Assembly: GCA_041391745.1 (NCBI GenBank)
Contig: JAWKNK010000009.1
Span: forward strand, 1-64,000
Direction of reading: 5' to 3'
Length of the DNA stretch: 64,000 nt
From: JAIXWP01 sp041391745
GTDB lineage: Bacteria > Bacteroidota > Bacteroidia > Flavobacteriales_D > Sanyastnellaceae
Part shown: positions 43,263 through 51,778 of the stretch, in pieces
Numbering within the stretch: position 1 is the stretch's first letter
Layout: each line of letters opens with the position of its first letter
The notes under the pieces: model-generated
What the model saw: the letters and a program-made list of their open reading frames with translations, nothing else
What the model was told of the DNA's origin: nothing
The model's database searches: none
Program-made: the position numbers and the translations under genes

Positions 43263-46200
43263 CTAATTCGTGATATCGTAACCTAGGACATTATAGATCT
43301 CCGACTGAATTTTGGTTCTTATATCCATTTGTAGCAACTTTCGATTTTCTGCGTCAGGGTCAACTCTATTGCTCAAAAACACATACACGATACCAGTGAG
43401 AGGATCCGCCCAACACATAGTACCAGTAAAACCTGTATGGCCGAAACTTGCATTGCTAGCCTCAGGACTTGTGGAGCCTGTATTCTTTTTAAAAGCTGGC
43501 TTATCGAAACCTAGTCCTCTTCTATTGCCCGCAAAGTGCCTTGTATTGAAAAGCTTGATGGTTTCATCAGAAATAAGTCTATTTCCTCTATAAACACCAC
43601 CATCCATGAGCATTTGCATTATTGCAGCAAGATCTTGAGCAGTAGAGAACAACCCTGCATGCCCAGCAATTCCACCAGTCATTGCAGCACCTTGGTCATG
43701 CACATATCCTCTTACGTGCTGCTTTCTAAATATTCTATCATTTTCAGTTGGAGCAATGTCATTTACGTCAAACTTCTTCAATGGGTTGTAGCCGATTGAA
43801 TGCAATCCCATTGGGGTGTAAAAGTTTTGATCAACATAAGTATCTAATGATTGTCCCGACAAACCCTCTACTAACCATTGACCGAAATAGAAAGCGAGGT
43901 CACTATACTTATATGTCTTATCCGCACTAATCGGAGTAGCAATGATTTCAGCAAGCATTTCTTCACGATAATTATCTCGGATAAAAATTCCATCCGCAAC
44001 TTGAGTAGTGAATCCTACTGTTGGTGTAGTTTTATAAATACTTGTATCCAAATCCCCGGATTGAAGTGTGCGCGTGTAAAAAGGAATCCAAGCTGTAAAG
44101 CCCGCGGTATGCGAAAGCATTGCTTTGATTTGCACGGAATAGTATGGATTATCTCGCGGAATTGGTAAGTATTTCCCTAACGAATCATTCACGTCAAGTT
44201 TACCTTCATCCACTAGCTTCATTAATCCGAGAGTAGTACTCGCTACCTTAGTAATTGAAGCCAAATCATACATTGTATTCTCTGTCACTTGCTGAGTCGA
44301 GTTCCAATCGAGTGATCCGAAACTCTTATCATACACCACCCATCCATCTTTAGCGGCCAATACTCGGCAACCAGGGTATGCCCCGTGCATTACTCCGCTC
44401 CATGCAATAGAATCCACCTTGGCAAATGAATTATTGTCAATTAAAATCTTGTAGTTCGAAGCACTAGCCATCATGTCCTCTTCATAGTCTCCTGCTGGAC
44501 TTCCTTTCCCATCCAATTTTCTGTCAACTTCCACTAAAGCGGAACTACCTGCTTCGCGATTTGCCCATCTCAATACACCACCACCATCAACCGAACAGCC
44601 TTGGTTGCAGATATAATTTGAAGTGGCAGTAACCGGAAGACTTCCATTGGCACCTATTGCTCCCATCATCAATTCTGCACATGCTCTTCTCGTGATATCA
44701 TCATCTTGATAAGCAATGACTACTGCTTTCACATTTCCCAAATCACGAAGTGTAGACAGTGCGTAAGGATTAGCAAGCACATTCATCACCACGGCAGTTT
44801 TGTCTCCTACTGAATTCAAAATTCTTGCAGACTCATTTGTAACTCCGAAATTTTTTGAAGCTCTGTTCGTGGTTCCAACTAAATCAGCGATAACCAAATC
44901 ATATTTCGAAAGCGTATCCACCCACTTCATTGATGCATCGTAACTTGGATTTTTCTCCATGATTAACACATCGCAGTCGGTGTAGTTTGAAACAGCTAAA
45001 GAAAACGCTGTTGGTCCGTCCGCCCCCACTTCAACCACCGCTATTTTATTGTGTTCCCTTAGGTTTAGAAGTAACGTTTCCTCTTTATTTGAAAGAACAG
45101 TCAAGCTTCTTTCTACCATTCTTCTCTGTAGCTCTTTCGCTTGTGGAGAATTTAAGTCTGAGTACAACTTATTTAGTTCGATAGGTTCAAATTGATTTAA
45201 TCCCATCCACTCTTTTGCTCTAAGAATTCTCAAGCAGTGTTCATCTACTTCTGCCATTGAAATTTCTCCTTCCATCAAAGCTCTTTTAATTCTTTCCACC
45301 GCAAGAGGAACATCTTTGGAAAAAAGCAAAATGTCGTTTCCAGCTTTTAAAGCCTGTAAATCCATATCGCCAGGTGCCCAATACTTGGCAACACCCTGCA
45401 TGTTTAGTGCATCAGTAAATACCAGCCCATCAAAGCCCATTTCTCCGCGTAGCAATCCATTTACTATTTTGGGAGAAAGTGTAGAAGGTAAATTCTTTGT
45501 ATCGTCCAATGCAGGAATATAAAGGTGAGCAATCATGCTTCCCCCCAAACCTTGCTTGAGTAATTCTCGGTAAGGATACAATTCAAGGCTATCCAACCTT
45601 TCTCTGCTATATGGTATAACAGGAAGATCTTTGTGGCTGTCTGTATCCGTGTCGCCGTGACCAGGGAAATGCTTGGCAACTGCGAGAATTTTATTATCCT
45701 GAAGACCTTTCATGTACATCAATCCGCGGTTGGTAACTACATCTTTATCTTCTCCAAAAGCGCGATTTGAGATTACTGGATTTTTAGGATTATTGTTGAT
45801 GTCTACTACTGGCGAAAATGAAACTTGAACCCCCAATCTTTTAAGCTGACGTGCCATTTCCACACCAAAGTCATAAGTCAATTTATCATCCGAGGCTGCG
45901 CCCAATGTCATTTGTCTAGGAAATGAAATCGTAGAGTCGAGCCTCATTCCGAGTCCCCATTCCGCGTCCATGGATATCATCAAAGGAATATGAGACTGCG
46001 CTTGATATTTATTCGTGAGGATAGCTTGACGCACGGGACTTCCCTGCATAAATATTAAACCACCAATTTCATTGTTCTTTATAAGGTTAGAAATAGCCTG
46101 CGCATTATAATCACGATGTTTTGGATCGCTCCATGCGGCAACCATGAACAATTGACCAATTTTTTGATCTAGACTAAGCGATTGAAATACTGAGTCGGCC

Positions 46201-46295
46201 CAAGGGGTTGGGCTTTCAAGAAAACAAGGCGTTTGCGCTTTTGCTCCTGAAAGAATTAAACTTAGAAGTATTGTAAGGGTGATATGAATCCGCAT
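43263..46295 (-). CDS. GH3 beta-N-acetylglucosaminidase fused to a serine beta-lactamase-fold domain
   Basis: 1010 residues. The signal peptide ends near residue 20. Residues about 30-400 are a GH3 domain of NagZ type: LAVAKHFPGHGDTDTDSH (acid/base His loop) and FDGLVFTDALNMQGV (nucleophile Asp). A GH3 C-terminal domain follows to about 600. Residues about 625-1000 are a PF00144 serine hydrolase: SxxK as SITK in YDLASITKVASTTLG, YxN-type YSDL, and HTGFTG near the C-terminus. It likely acts on peptidoglycan (sugar and peptide parts) in the periplasm or at the surface. This fusion is known in Bacteroidota. No T9SS tail is visible. It is alone on its transcript by position. Confidence 0.9.
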   Translation of the reverse strand: MRIHITLTILLSLILSGAKAQTPCFLESPTPWADSVFQSLSLDQKIGQLFMVAAWSDPKHRDYNAQAISNLIKNNEIGGLIFMQGSPVRQAILTNKYQAQSHIPLMISMDAEWGLGMRLDSTISFPRQMTLGAASDDKLTYDFGVEMARQLKRLGVQVSFSPVVDINNNPKNPVISNRAFGEDKDVVTNRGLMYMKGLQDNKILAVAKHFPGHGDTDTDSHKDLPVIPYSRERLDSLELYPYRELLKQGLGGSMIAHLYIPALDDTKNLPSTLSPKIVNGLLRGEMGFDGLVFTDALNMQGVAKYWAPGDMDLQALKAGNDILLFSKDVPLAVERIKRALMEGEISMAEVDEHCLRILRAKEWMGLNQFEPIELNKLYSDLNSPQAKELQRRMVERSLTVLSNKEETLLLNLREHNKIAVVEVGADGPTAFSLAVSNYTDCDVLIMEKNPSYDASMKWVDTLSKYDLVIADLVGTTNRASKNFGVTNESARILNSVGDKTAVVMNVLANPYALSTLRDLGNVKAVVIAYQDDDITRRACAELMMGAIGANGSLPVTATSNYICNQGCSVDGGGVLRWANREAGSSALVEVDRKLDGKGSPAGDYEEDMMASASNYKILIDNNSFAKVDSIAWSGVMHGAYPGCRVLAAKDGWVVYDKSFGSLDWNSTQQVTENTMYDLASITKVASTTLGLMKLVDEGKLDVNDSLGKYLPIPRDNPYYSVQIKAMLSHTAGFTAWIPFYTRTLQSGDLDTSIYKTTPTVGFTTQVADGIFIRDNYREEMLAEIIATPISADKTYKYSDLAFYFGQWLVEGLSGQSLDTYVDQNFYTPMGLHSIGYNPLKKFDVNDIAPTENDRIFRKQHVRGYVHDQGAAMTGGIAGHAGLFSTAQDLAAIMQMLMDGGVYRGNRLISDETIKLFNTRHFAGNRRGLGFDKPAFKKNTGSTSPEASNASFGHTGFTGTMCWADPLTGIVYVFLSNRVDPDAENRKLLQMDIRTKIQSEIYNVLGYDITN

Positions 46296-46385
46296 GTCTA
46301 GAACTTTTGCTAATTACAAAACAACGGATTAACAACAAAACTTGAACCACACTTATTGTGGATTAACAACATTAAAATGTGCAAA

Positions 46386-47096
46386 TCAAGACAACTGCTC
46401 GATGCTTGCCATTTTCTTCATCACATGCCCCATAACGAATTGAAACTGCTCTTCGATGGTGAGGTTAGTATTATCGATTACTACAGCGTCTTCAGCTCTT
46501 CTGAGGGGATCGTGTGTTCTGTTCGAATCATATTCATCTCGTCCAGCAACATTTGCGAGAACTTCGTCAAAAGTGGTGTCCACTCCCATCGATTTGAGTT
46601 CGTCAAATCTACGCTGAGCACGAACCTTCGTATCTGCGGTCATGAAGAATTTCAAGTCGGCATCAGGTAAAACCACAGTCCCAACATCGCGACCATCCAT
46701 CACTACCCCGCCCGATTCAGCCATTCTCTTTTGAAGTTTAACCAATTTCGTGCGTACTGGCTTGATGTCAGCAATCTTAGAAACGTGATTGCTCACTTGA
46801 AGCGTTCTGATTTCGCGTTCTACATTATGACCATTCAGAAACGTTTCATTCATACCTGATTCAAAGTTGTATTTGAAGTTGATGAGCACCATTTCTAAAG
46901 ACTTTTCCAAACCCTGTGCATCAATATCACCATTATTGCGGATAAAACCATGCTGCAGTGCATACAATGCCATGGCTCTGTACATAGCGCCAGTGTCGAT
47001 ATATACATAGTTGAGCTCTTTTGCTACGGCTTTGGCAATTGTACTCTTCCCGCAAGAAGAATATCCGTCAATGGCAATGTTAATTTTTTGCTTCAC
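46386..47096 (-). CDS. cmk: Cytidylate kinase
   Basis: 236 residues; phosphorylates CMP/dCMP with ATP in the cytoplasm. Motifs: IAIDGYSSCGKSTIAKAVA (P-loop), YIDTGAMYRAMALYAL, MDGRDVGTVVLPDADLKFFM, RAQRRFDEL and DEYDSNRTHDPLRRAEDAVV, with the C-terminal VVIDNTNLT. The start codon is GTG at 47096; no upstream ATG fits. The length is normal for Bacteroidota Cmk. Confidence 0.95.
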   Translation of the reverse strand: MKQKINIAIDGYSSCGKSTIAKAVAKELNYVYIDTGAMYRAMALYALQHGFIRNNGDIDAQGLEKSLEMVLINFKYNFESGMNETFLNGHNVEREIRTLQVSNHVSKIADIKPVRTKLVKLQKRMAESGGVVMDGRDVGTVVLPDADLKFFMTADTKVRAQRRFDELKSMGVDTTFDEVLANVAGRDEYDSNRTHDPLRRAEDAVVIDNTNLTIEEQFQFVMGHVMKKMASIEQLS

Positions 47097-47120
47097 GCGA
47101 ATGGAGGTTTTGGCTGTTTG

Positions 47121-47128
47121 CGAAAATA
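47121..47128 (-). promoter_or_regulatory. Possible -7 box (minus strand TATTTTCG) for cmk
   Basis: TAnnTTYG-type box 24 bases before the GTG start. The identical octamer precedes purB at 62527, so two nucleotide-metabolism genes share it. Confidence 0.4.
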
Positions 47129-47146
47129 GTGATTACAACTGAAAGT

Positions 47147-48079
47147 TCATGACTTTAAAGTTAAGAATACTTCCGCTAACATGCAACGAACCCCGCCGCC
47201 ACCAAATTTTTCTATGTTTTCAATATCCACTACGATTAATTGCGCAAACTGTGCTAAACTATTGAGTTGTTCAGCATTAAAAGCATTATGAGCCCGCTGC
47301 GACATAATAATGAGGTTGTCACCAGAGTCATTTTTCACCTCAAGAATATTTGCACAAAAATCGGACACTTGATCTTCTGAAATTTCAATAAGCACGCGAC
47401 TTTGAAGAGCATTCTGAACAAGTTTTCTTTCTGCTAAATCAACTATAGCATCGAGACAACAAACTGCCCATTCAGTGCCAATTGAAAGCATCACATTCGT
47501 ATGATAAATAGGTTTTCTCTGCATTCCAGATGTTTGAAAAGCATGAAATCCCACAGGTATAAATTCAAACCTATTGCACCAATCACGAAATAGCGCGGGA
47601 TTGCTTCTTTCAGAAAAGCAGCAAAAAGCGATTTTTCCAGCATGATCAAGAACAAGACTTCCCGTGCCTTCCAAAAACACATTCGACTCTTCAGCACCTG
47701 AAAAATCTACAAATTCGGCAACATTAAAATTCATCTCCAAATATGAAATGACCTCTTGGCTCCTTTCTAATCGTCTGTTTTCAGCAAACATTGGATACAA
47801 TATAATCTGATGATTATGCGTAGTCGAAAACCAATTGTTCGGAAACAGGCTATCTGGAGTATCATGAATTCCCTTATCCTGAAACAACAACAACTTTACT
47901 CCATTTCTCTCTAAGACATTTTTTACCCGATCGAACTCAGACTGCACTAAGTCATTGATTTTATACAAATTAGAACCTTCTAAAGCTCCTTGGAAATAGT
48001 TATTCACGGCTGTTTGCTCATTGCTCCTGAAAAAAAAGGGGCGAATCATCAAAACCGTATTTGTACTTTGGTCGTTCAT
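47147..48079 (-). CDS. ctlX: Citrulline hydrolase-type amidinotransferase family protein CtlX
   Basis: 310 residues of the pentein (guanidino-modifying) fold. Signals of the CtlX group: VLMIRPFFFRSNEQTAVNNY, DSLFPNNWFSTTHNHQIILY (Asn/Asp substrate pocket), NVFLEGTGSLVLDH (Glu), YHTNVMLSIG (catalytic His), and the C-terminal GGGGVRCMLAEVF with the catalytic Cys. Members hydrolyse citrulline or related ureido/guanidino compounds. No other arginine-breakdown gene is close. Cytoplasmic. Confidence 0.9.
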   Translation of the reverse strand: MNDQSTNTVLMIRPFFFRSNEQTAVNNYFQGALEGSNLYKINDLVQSEFDRVKNVLERNGVKLLLFQDKGIHDTPDSLFPNNWFSTTHNHQIILYPMFAENRRLERSQEVISYLEMNFNVAEFVDFSGAEESNVFLEGTGSLVLDHAGKIAFCCFSERSNPALFRDWCNRFEFIPVGFHAFQTSGMQRKPIYHTNVMLSIGTEWAVCCLDAIVDLAERKLVQNALQSRVLIEISEDQVSDFCANILEVKNDSGDNLIIMSQRAHNAFNAEQLNSLAQFAQLIVVDIENIEKFGGGGVRCMLAEVFLTLKS

Positions 48080-48144
48080 TTAGAGCAAAGATGAATAAAA
48101 ATGGTATCTACCATGCCATTATATAAACCTTCAACAACTAAATT

Positions 48145-48846
48145 TTGATACTTAGATTTCTCTCTTTCGGCCTCCTCCTCTCAATGCTTGTGCTTGCATC
48201 GTGTGAAAACGGCAACCTACTTTCTAAAAACAATGAAGGTACAGTTGTTTTTGATGTGACTTTTCCTTACGAGCAAAACACACTAATGCTAGAGCTCTAC
48301 CCGAAAGAAATGATAATGGACTTTAATCGAAATTACTTTCATGCTTCACTCCAGAGTGCGTGGGGAGTAATAGCAACGGATGTTATAGTCGACAATAATC
48401 AAGAATCTTACACGCAATTATTCAAATCCTTCGGAGACAAATATTCACTTACGCTGGATGCTGAAGGTGTAGCAACTTGGTATGCAGATAAACCAAAATT
48501 ATCCATTGAAAAAACGGGAGATACACTGACTATCGCAGGGCTACTATGCGATAAGTACACTGCAAAATTCAGCAACGATTCTCTCCCAAACATTACTGTA
48601 TTTGCAACCAAAGAAATTGGTGTAAACCAATCCAACTGGTGGAATCAATTCGCGGGAGTAGATGGTTTTTTAATGGGTTATGAAGTAGAACAATATGGCA
48701 AGCGAATGAAATTGCTTGCCCGAGAGGTCACTTTCAATCACGTGGCACCTGAAAAATTTGTGATTCCAGAAGGATATACTCCAATGGATATGGAATCTAT
48801 GGACAAACAAATTCTAAAGGTTGTAACAGAATTTATGGCGCCTTAG
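48145..48846 (+). CDS. Lipoprotein of unknown function, DUF4412-like
   Basis: 233 residues, signal peptide with lipobox (MLVLASC, Cys about 20). The mature protein (EGTVVFDVTFPYEQNTLMLE, YPKEMIMDFNRNYFHASLQS, TIAGLLCDKYTAKFSND, FVIPEGYTPMDMESM) resembles DUF4412-type periplasmic proteins that bind or report on small ligands, though I am not certain of the family. The start is TTG at 48145; there is no ATG giving a full signal peptide. TAAATTTTG just upstream resembles a -7 box but overlaps the start. Confidence 0.75.
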   Translation: MILRFLSFGLLLSMLVLASCENGNLLSKNNEGTVVFDVTFPYEQNTLMLELYPKEMIMDFNRNYFHASLQSAWGVIATDVIVDNNQESYTQLFKSFGDKYSLTLDAEGVATWYADKPKLSIEKTGDTLTIAGLLCDKYTAKFSNDSLPNITVFATKEIGVNQSNWWNQFAGVDGFLMGYEVEQYGKRMKLLAREVTFNHVAPEKFVIPEGYTPMDMESMDKQILKVVTEFMAP

Positions 48847-48858
48847 TTTCAAGTTGCA

Positions 48859-49245
48859 TCAACGGCTCCACTTCCATTCTTCGATCACAATTTCATAGTT
48901 CCCAGCTGCGATATCTTCTTGTGATATTTTCTGCGGCACAAAGCTGATACCATTCCATTTGCCCACCAGATTGCTGTGCGCCTTTATTACCTTTTTTTCC
49001 ACCTCTACCATTTCTTTGTTTACCCCGTTTTGGTAAATTACTAGTTCAAAACTCACTACTACATCTGTGTCAGTGGTATTATCCAGTTTCACTGCCAGCA
49101 ACTTATTGCTTTTCGGCTTGTACCATTTTTCTTTGGTCCACTTTGTTGAAACAGACACTCCGGACTCTTCCTTAAGTGTTGAATACTGAGCTTGAATGCT
49201 TGTTGAAAGAACTACGAATAGGATGAAAAGAAATAAATGACGCAT
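48859..49245 (-). CDS. Small secreted protein of unknown function
   Basis: 128 residues with a signal peptide ending IQAQ (about residue 19). The mature part is a single beta-sandwich-like domain: KLLAVKLDNTTDTDVVVSFE then LVIYQNGVNKEMVEVEKKVI and a C-terminal VIEEWKWSR. No family recognised. I chose ATG 49245 because a longer start adds non-signal sequence through the intergenic hairpin. Confidence 0.72.
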   Translation of the reverse strand: MRHLFLFILFVVLSTSIQAQYSTLKEESGVSVSTKWTKEKWYKPKSNKLLAVKLDNTTDTDVVVSFELVIYQNGVNKEMVEVEKKVIKAHSNLVGKWNGISFVPQKISQEDIAAGNYEIVIEEWKWSR

Positions 49246-49257
49246 AATATTTTTTTT

Positions 49258-49265
49258 CAAATGTA
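49258..49265 (-). promoter_or_regulatory. -7 box (minus strand TACATTTG) for the small secreted protein gene
   Basis: A full TAnnTTTG match on the minus strand, 12 bases before ATG 49245, predicting a leader of about 10 bases. The same octamer precedes GAPDH at 53315. Confidence 0.5.
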
Positions 49266-49319
49266 TAGGAAACCATTTTGATTTTGAATCGTAGCAACTG
49301 TTAAATACAGGTTTTAAAG

Positions 49320-49369
49320 CGACACATCGAACTTGGTAGAGAACTTGCGAGATGTGTCGTTTTTTTTTT
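49320..49369 (+). terminator. Terminator-like hairpin with T10 in front of the RnfD-like gene
   Basis: Stem CGACACATC (49320-49328) pairs with GATGTGTCG (49351-49359) over a 22-base loop, followed by ten T residues. No plus-strand gene ends just upstream, because the neighbour on that side is divergent. It lies 43 bases before ATG 49413, in the place of an attenuator or the end of a small RNA. Confidence 0.6.
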
Positions 49370-49412
49370 GAACCTTTTTGAAAGATGGTTGTACGGAAGC
49401 AAAAATTCACAC

Positions 49413-50252
49413 ATGAATAGCTTCCAGAATGTAATAAAATGGCTCCAAAGTGATGGACGGCATTTCCAAATTATATCTCAGGTTTCCTTTTTAATCTACG
49501 GTATATTTTTTCTCAATTGGGATCAAAACTGGCTCAACTACTTGGCTGTTTTTAGCGGAGTACTTCTCGCCCAAAGTATCGCCATTTACAAATTAAAGCT
49601 TCCTTGGAGTGCGTTAAAGAGTGCATTTATAACTGGGTTAGGTTTATCTCTTTTGTTGAGAGCAAATCATCCAGGAATTTTCTTTTTTGCAGGACTCATT
49701 TCCATCGGACAAAAATTCTTCATCCGGGTAAATGGAAAGCATCTGTGGAACCCTGCGAATTTCGGTATCATTCTTAGCATTATTCTATCTGGCAACGCCT
49801 GGTTCTCACCAGGGCAATGGGGCAGTCAAGCATTTTTCGTTCTGATTTCATCTACAGGAGGATTCACTGTTTTAAGCAAAGTAAAAAGAATGGAAACGGG
49901 GCTCGTTTTCCTTGTGACCACGGGGATTCTTGAATGGTTCAGAACAGTAACCTACCTCGGATGGAATTACGAAGTATGGATGCACAAAATGACAAATGGA
50001 GCACTATTTCTATTCGCGTTTTTTATGATCACTGATCCCATGACCTCTCCCTCTAGATCGAGCGTAAGAATGATATGGGCGGCACTCGTAGCCTGTGTCA
50101 CCTTCTATCTTGTGAACTTCCATTACATGTATTCCGCAGTGCAATGGGTACTTTTCGTGTTCACTCCGCTAACGCCTTTCATAGACAGACTTTTCAAGGC
50201 TAAAAAATTCGAATGGCATTCAAAATTACCAACCGTTATATCACCTAAATAA
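49413..50252 (+). CDS. RnfD/NqrB-like membrane protein
   Basis: 279 residues with about eight hydrophobic helices. The RnfD/NqrB family pattern is visible: FITGLGLSLLLRANHPGIFF, NPANFGIILSIILSGNAWFS PGQWG split by the loop, and the late FFMITDPMTSPSR, matching the family region near the covalent flavin (S/T)GAT(T/S)-type site; the usual flavinylated Thr motif is not clearly present. The other Rnf subunits are absent, so this is a stand-alone member of unknown electron route. The DUF2330 gene starts 9 bp downstream, and the two form an operon. Confidence 0.85.
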   Translation: MNSFQNVIKWLQSDGRHFQIISQVSFLIYGIFFLNWDQNWLNYLAVFSGVLLAQSIAIYKLKLPWSALKSAFITGLGLSLLLRANHPGIFFFAGLISIGQKFFIRVNGKHLWNPANFGIILSIILSGNAWFSPGQWGSQAFFVLISSTGGFTVLSKVKRMETGLVFLVTTGILEWFRTVTYLGWNYEVWMHKMTNGALFLFAFFMITDPMTSPSRSSVRMIWAALVACVTFYLVNFHYMYSAVQWVLFVFTPLTPFIDRLFKAKKFEWHSKLPTVISPK

Positions 50253-50261
50253 ATTTTCAAA

Positions 50262-51719
50262 ATGAGAAAAATTCTTCAACCCATCATAGCAATACTGATG
50301 ATTCAGCTATTGCTTGTACAGCAGAGCTATGGCTTCTGTGGATTTTATGTAGCAAAAGCTGATGCCTCACTTTTCAATAATAAAAGTGAAGTGATACTTG
50401 TTCGTGACGGTAATAAAACTGTAATCACGATGAGCAATGATTTTAAAGGCGATGTGAAAGACTTTGCTATGGTAGTGCCTGTCCCTGTGGTTCTAAAGGA
50501 AAATCAAATTCATGTTGTAAAAAGAAATGTGTTTGATTACCTCGATGCTTATTCTGCACCTCGACTAGTAGAATACTATGACACCAATCCTTGTCAAGTT
50601 CTATATGACATGGATGAAGTCACAACGCTCAGCTATACAAATGCCTCAGCTCCAATGACAGAAATGTTTGCTGATCGATCGTTTGCTAAAAAAGAAGTTG
50701 TAAAAATTGAAGCCCAGTATCAGATTGGTGAATATGACATTTTGCTTCTTTCAGCAACAGAAAGCAATGGACTCAAAGATTGGTTGATAGGTAACGGTTA
50801 TAAAATTCCAGAAACAGCAGCTGAAGTATTAGAGCCTTACATCAAATCCAAAATGAAATTCTTTGTGGTGAAAGTGAATACACAGAAATTTCAGGCTTCT
50901 GGTTTTGACTACTTAAGCCCAATACAAATTTCATTTGAAAATGAAAGATTCATGCTTCCCATTCGCCTAGGCATGGCCAATAGTCAAGGTAGCCAAGACA
51001 TGATCGTATATGCTTTTACTAGAACTGGTCGTGTAGAATGCACCAACTATAGAACATTAAAAATGCCCACAGACCGCAATGTTCCTCTTTTTGTAAAAGA
51101 TGAATTCGGAAGCTTTTATAAAAATCTATTCGATAAAAATTGGAAAAGAGAATCGAGAAAAGCAGTTTTCTTAGAATACGCTTGGGACGTCACTCCCAAT
51201 TGGGGAATGAAATGTGACCCATGTGTTGGACCGCCACCATTGCAACAAGAGTTTGCTGACGCTGGTGTTTGGTGGGCGAACGAGCCAGGTGGCAATCGTA
51301 CATTCTTTACTAGAATGCACGTGAGATACGAAAAGGATCGCTTCCCTTCCGATTTGACTTTCCAAATCACTCCTAACAACGAGCAATACCAAGCGCGCTA
51401 TGTTTTAACCAATCCGGCGAGCGGTTCTTTTGATTGTGATGAAGGTCAAGAATATTTGGTTTCACTGATGGAAAAGAGACAACTCGAAGTGGATGAATAC
51501 AATGCATTAACAGGAAATTGGAGCAAAAAATCATATGCATACATCCATGAGTTTGCTAAATATCAAAAACCAACTTACAAGAGAAATGACACTCCGCCAA
51601 CTATTGGGTGGTGGAATGACAATGGAATGAATAGAAAACTCTTTATTGCTATGGCATTGTTGCTATCAGTAGTCGGAGTATCCGTTCTGAACCAGCGGAA
51701 AACACTTGCAACTAAATAA
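50262..51719 (+). CDS. DUF2330 family membrane-anchored protein
   Basis: 485 residues. Signal peptide ending SYGFCGFYVAKADAS; then the DUF2330 pattern KSEVILVRDGNKTVITMSND and DFAMVVPVPVVL, LVEYYDTNPCQVL, with paired Cys (KCDPCVGPPPL) in the second half. One membrane helix sits at the C-terminus (LFIAMALLLSVVGVSVL) followed by a basic tail. The domain is probably extracytoplasmic. Family function is unknown. Adjacency to the RnfD-like gene suggests redox-linked work at the membrane; this is inference. Confidence 0.88.
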   Translation: MRKILQPIIAILMIQLLLVQQSYGFCGFYVAKADASLFNNKSEVILVRDGNKTVITMSNDFKGDVKDFAMVVPVPVVLKENQIHVVKRNVFDYLDAYSAPRLVEYYDTNPCQVLYDMDEVTTLSYTNASAPMTEMFADRSFAKKEVVKIEAQYQIGEYDILLLSATESNGLKDWLIGNGYKIPETAAEVLEPYIKSKMKFFVVKVNTQKFQASGFDYLSPIQISFENERFMLPIRLGMANSQGSQDMIVYAFTRTGRVECTNYRTLKMPTDRNVPLFVKDEFGSFYKNLFDKNWKRESRKAVFLEYAWDVTPNWGMKCDPCVGPPPLQQEFADAGVWWANEPGGNRTFFTRMHVRYEKDRFPSDLTFQITPNNEQYQARYVLTNPASGSFDCDEGQEYLVSLMEKRQLEVDEYNALTGNWSKKSYAYIHEFAKYQKPTYKRNDTPPTIGWWNDNGMNRKLFIAMALLLSVVGVSVLNQRKTLATK

Positions 51720-51723
51720 AAAC

Positions 51724-51756
51724 AAAGGCCCCTTTTTCTGTGAAAAAGGGGCCTTT
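51724..51756. terminator. Bidirectional terminator between DUF2330 and GAPDH genes
   Basis: A 15-bp perfect stem (AAAGGCCCCTTTTTC against its complement, TGT loop). T-rich flanks on both strands. It is the only one of the convergent junctions here with a clear terminator. Confidence 0.75.
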
Positions 51757-51778
51757 GAATATTTGATTTTATACTAAA

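Noticed and set aside
49413..50252. Complete Rnf or Nqr complex
   Set aside because: Only the D/B-like subunit is present; flanking genes are DUF2330 and a small secreted protein, with no ferredoxin or NADH-binding subunit.
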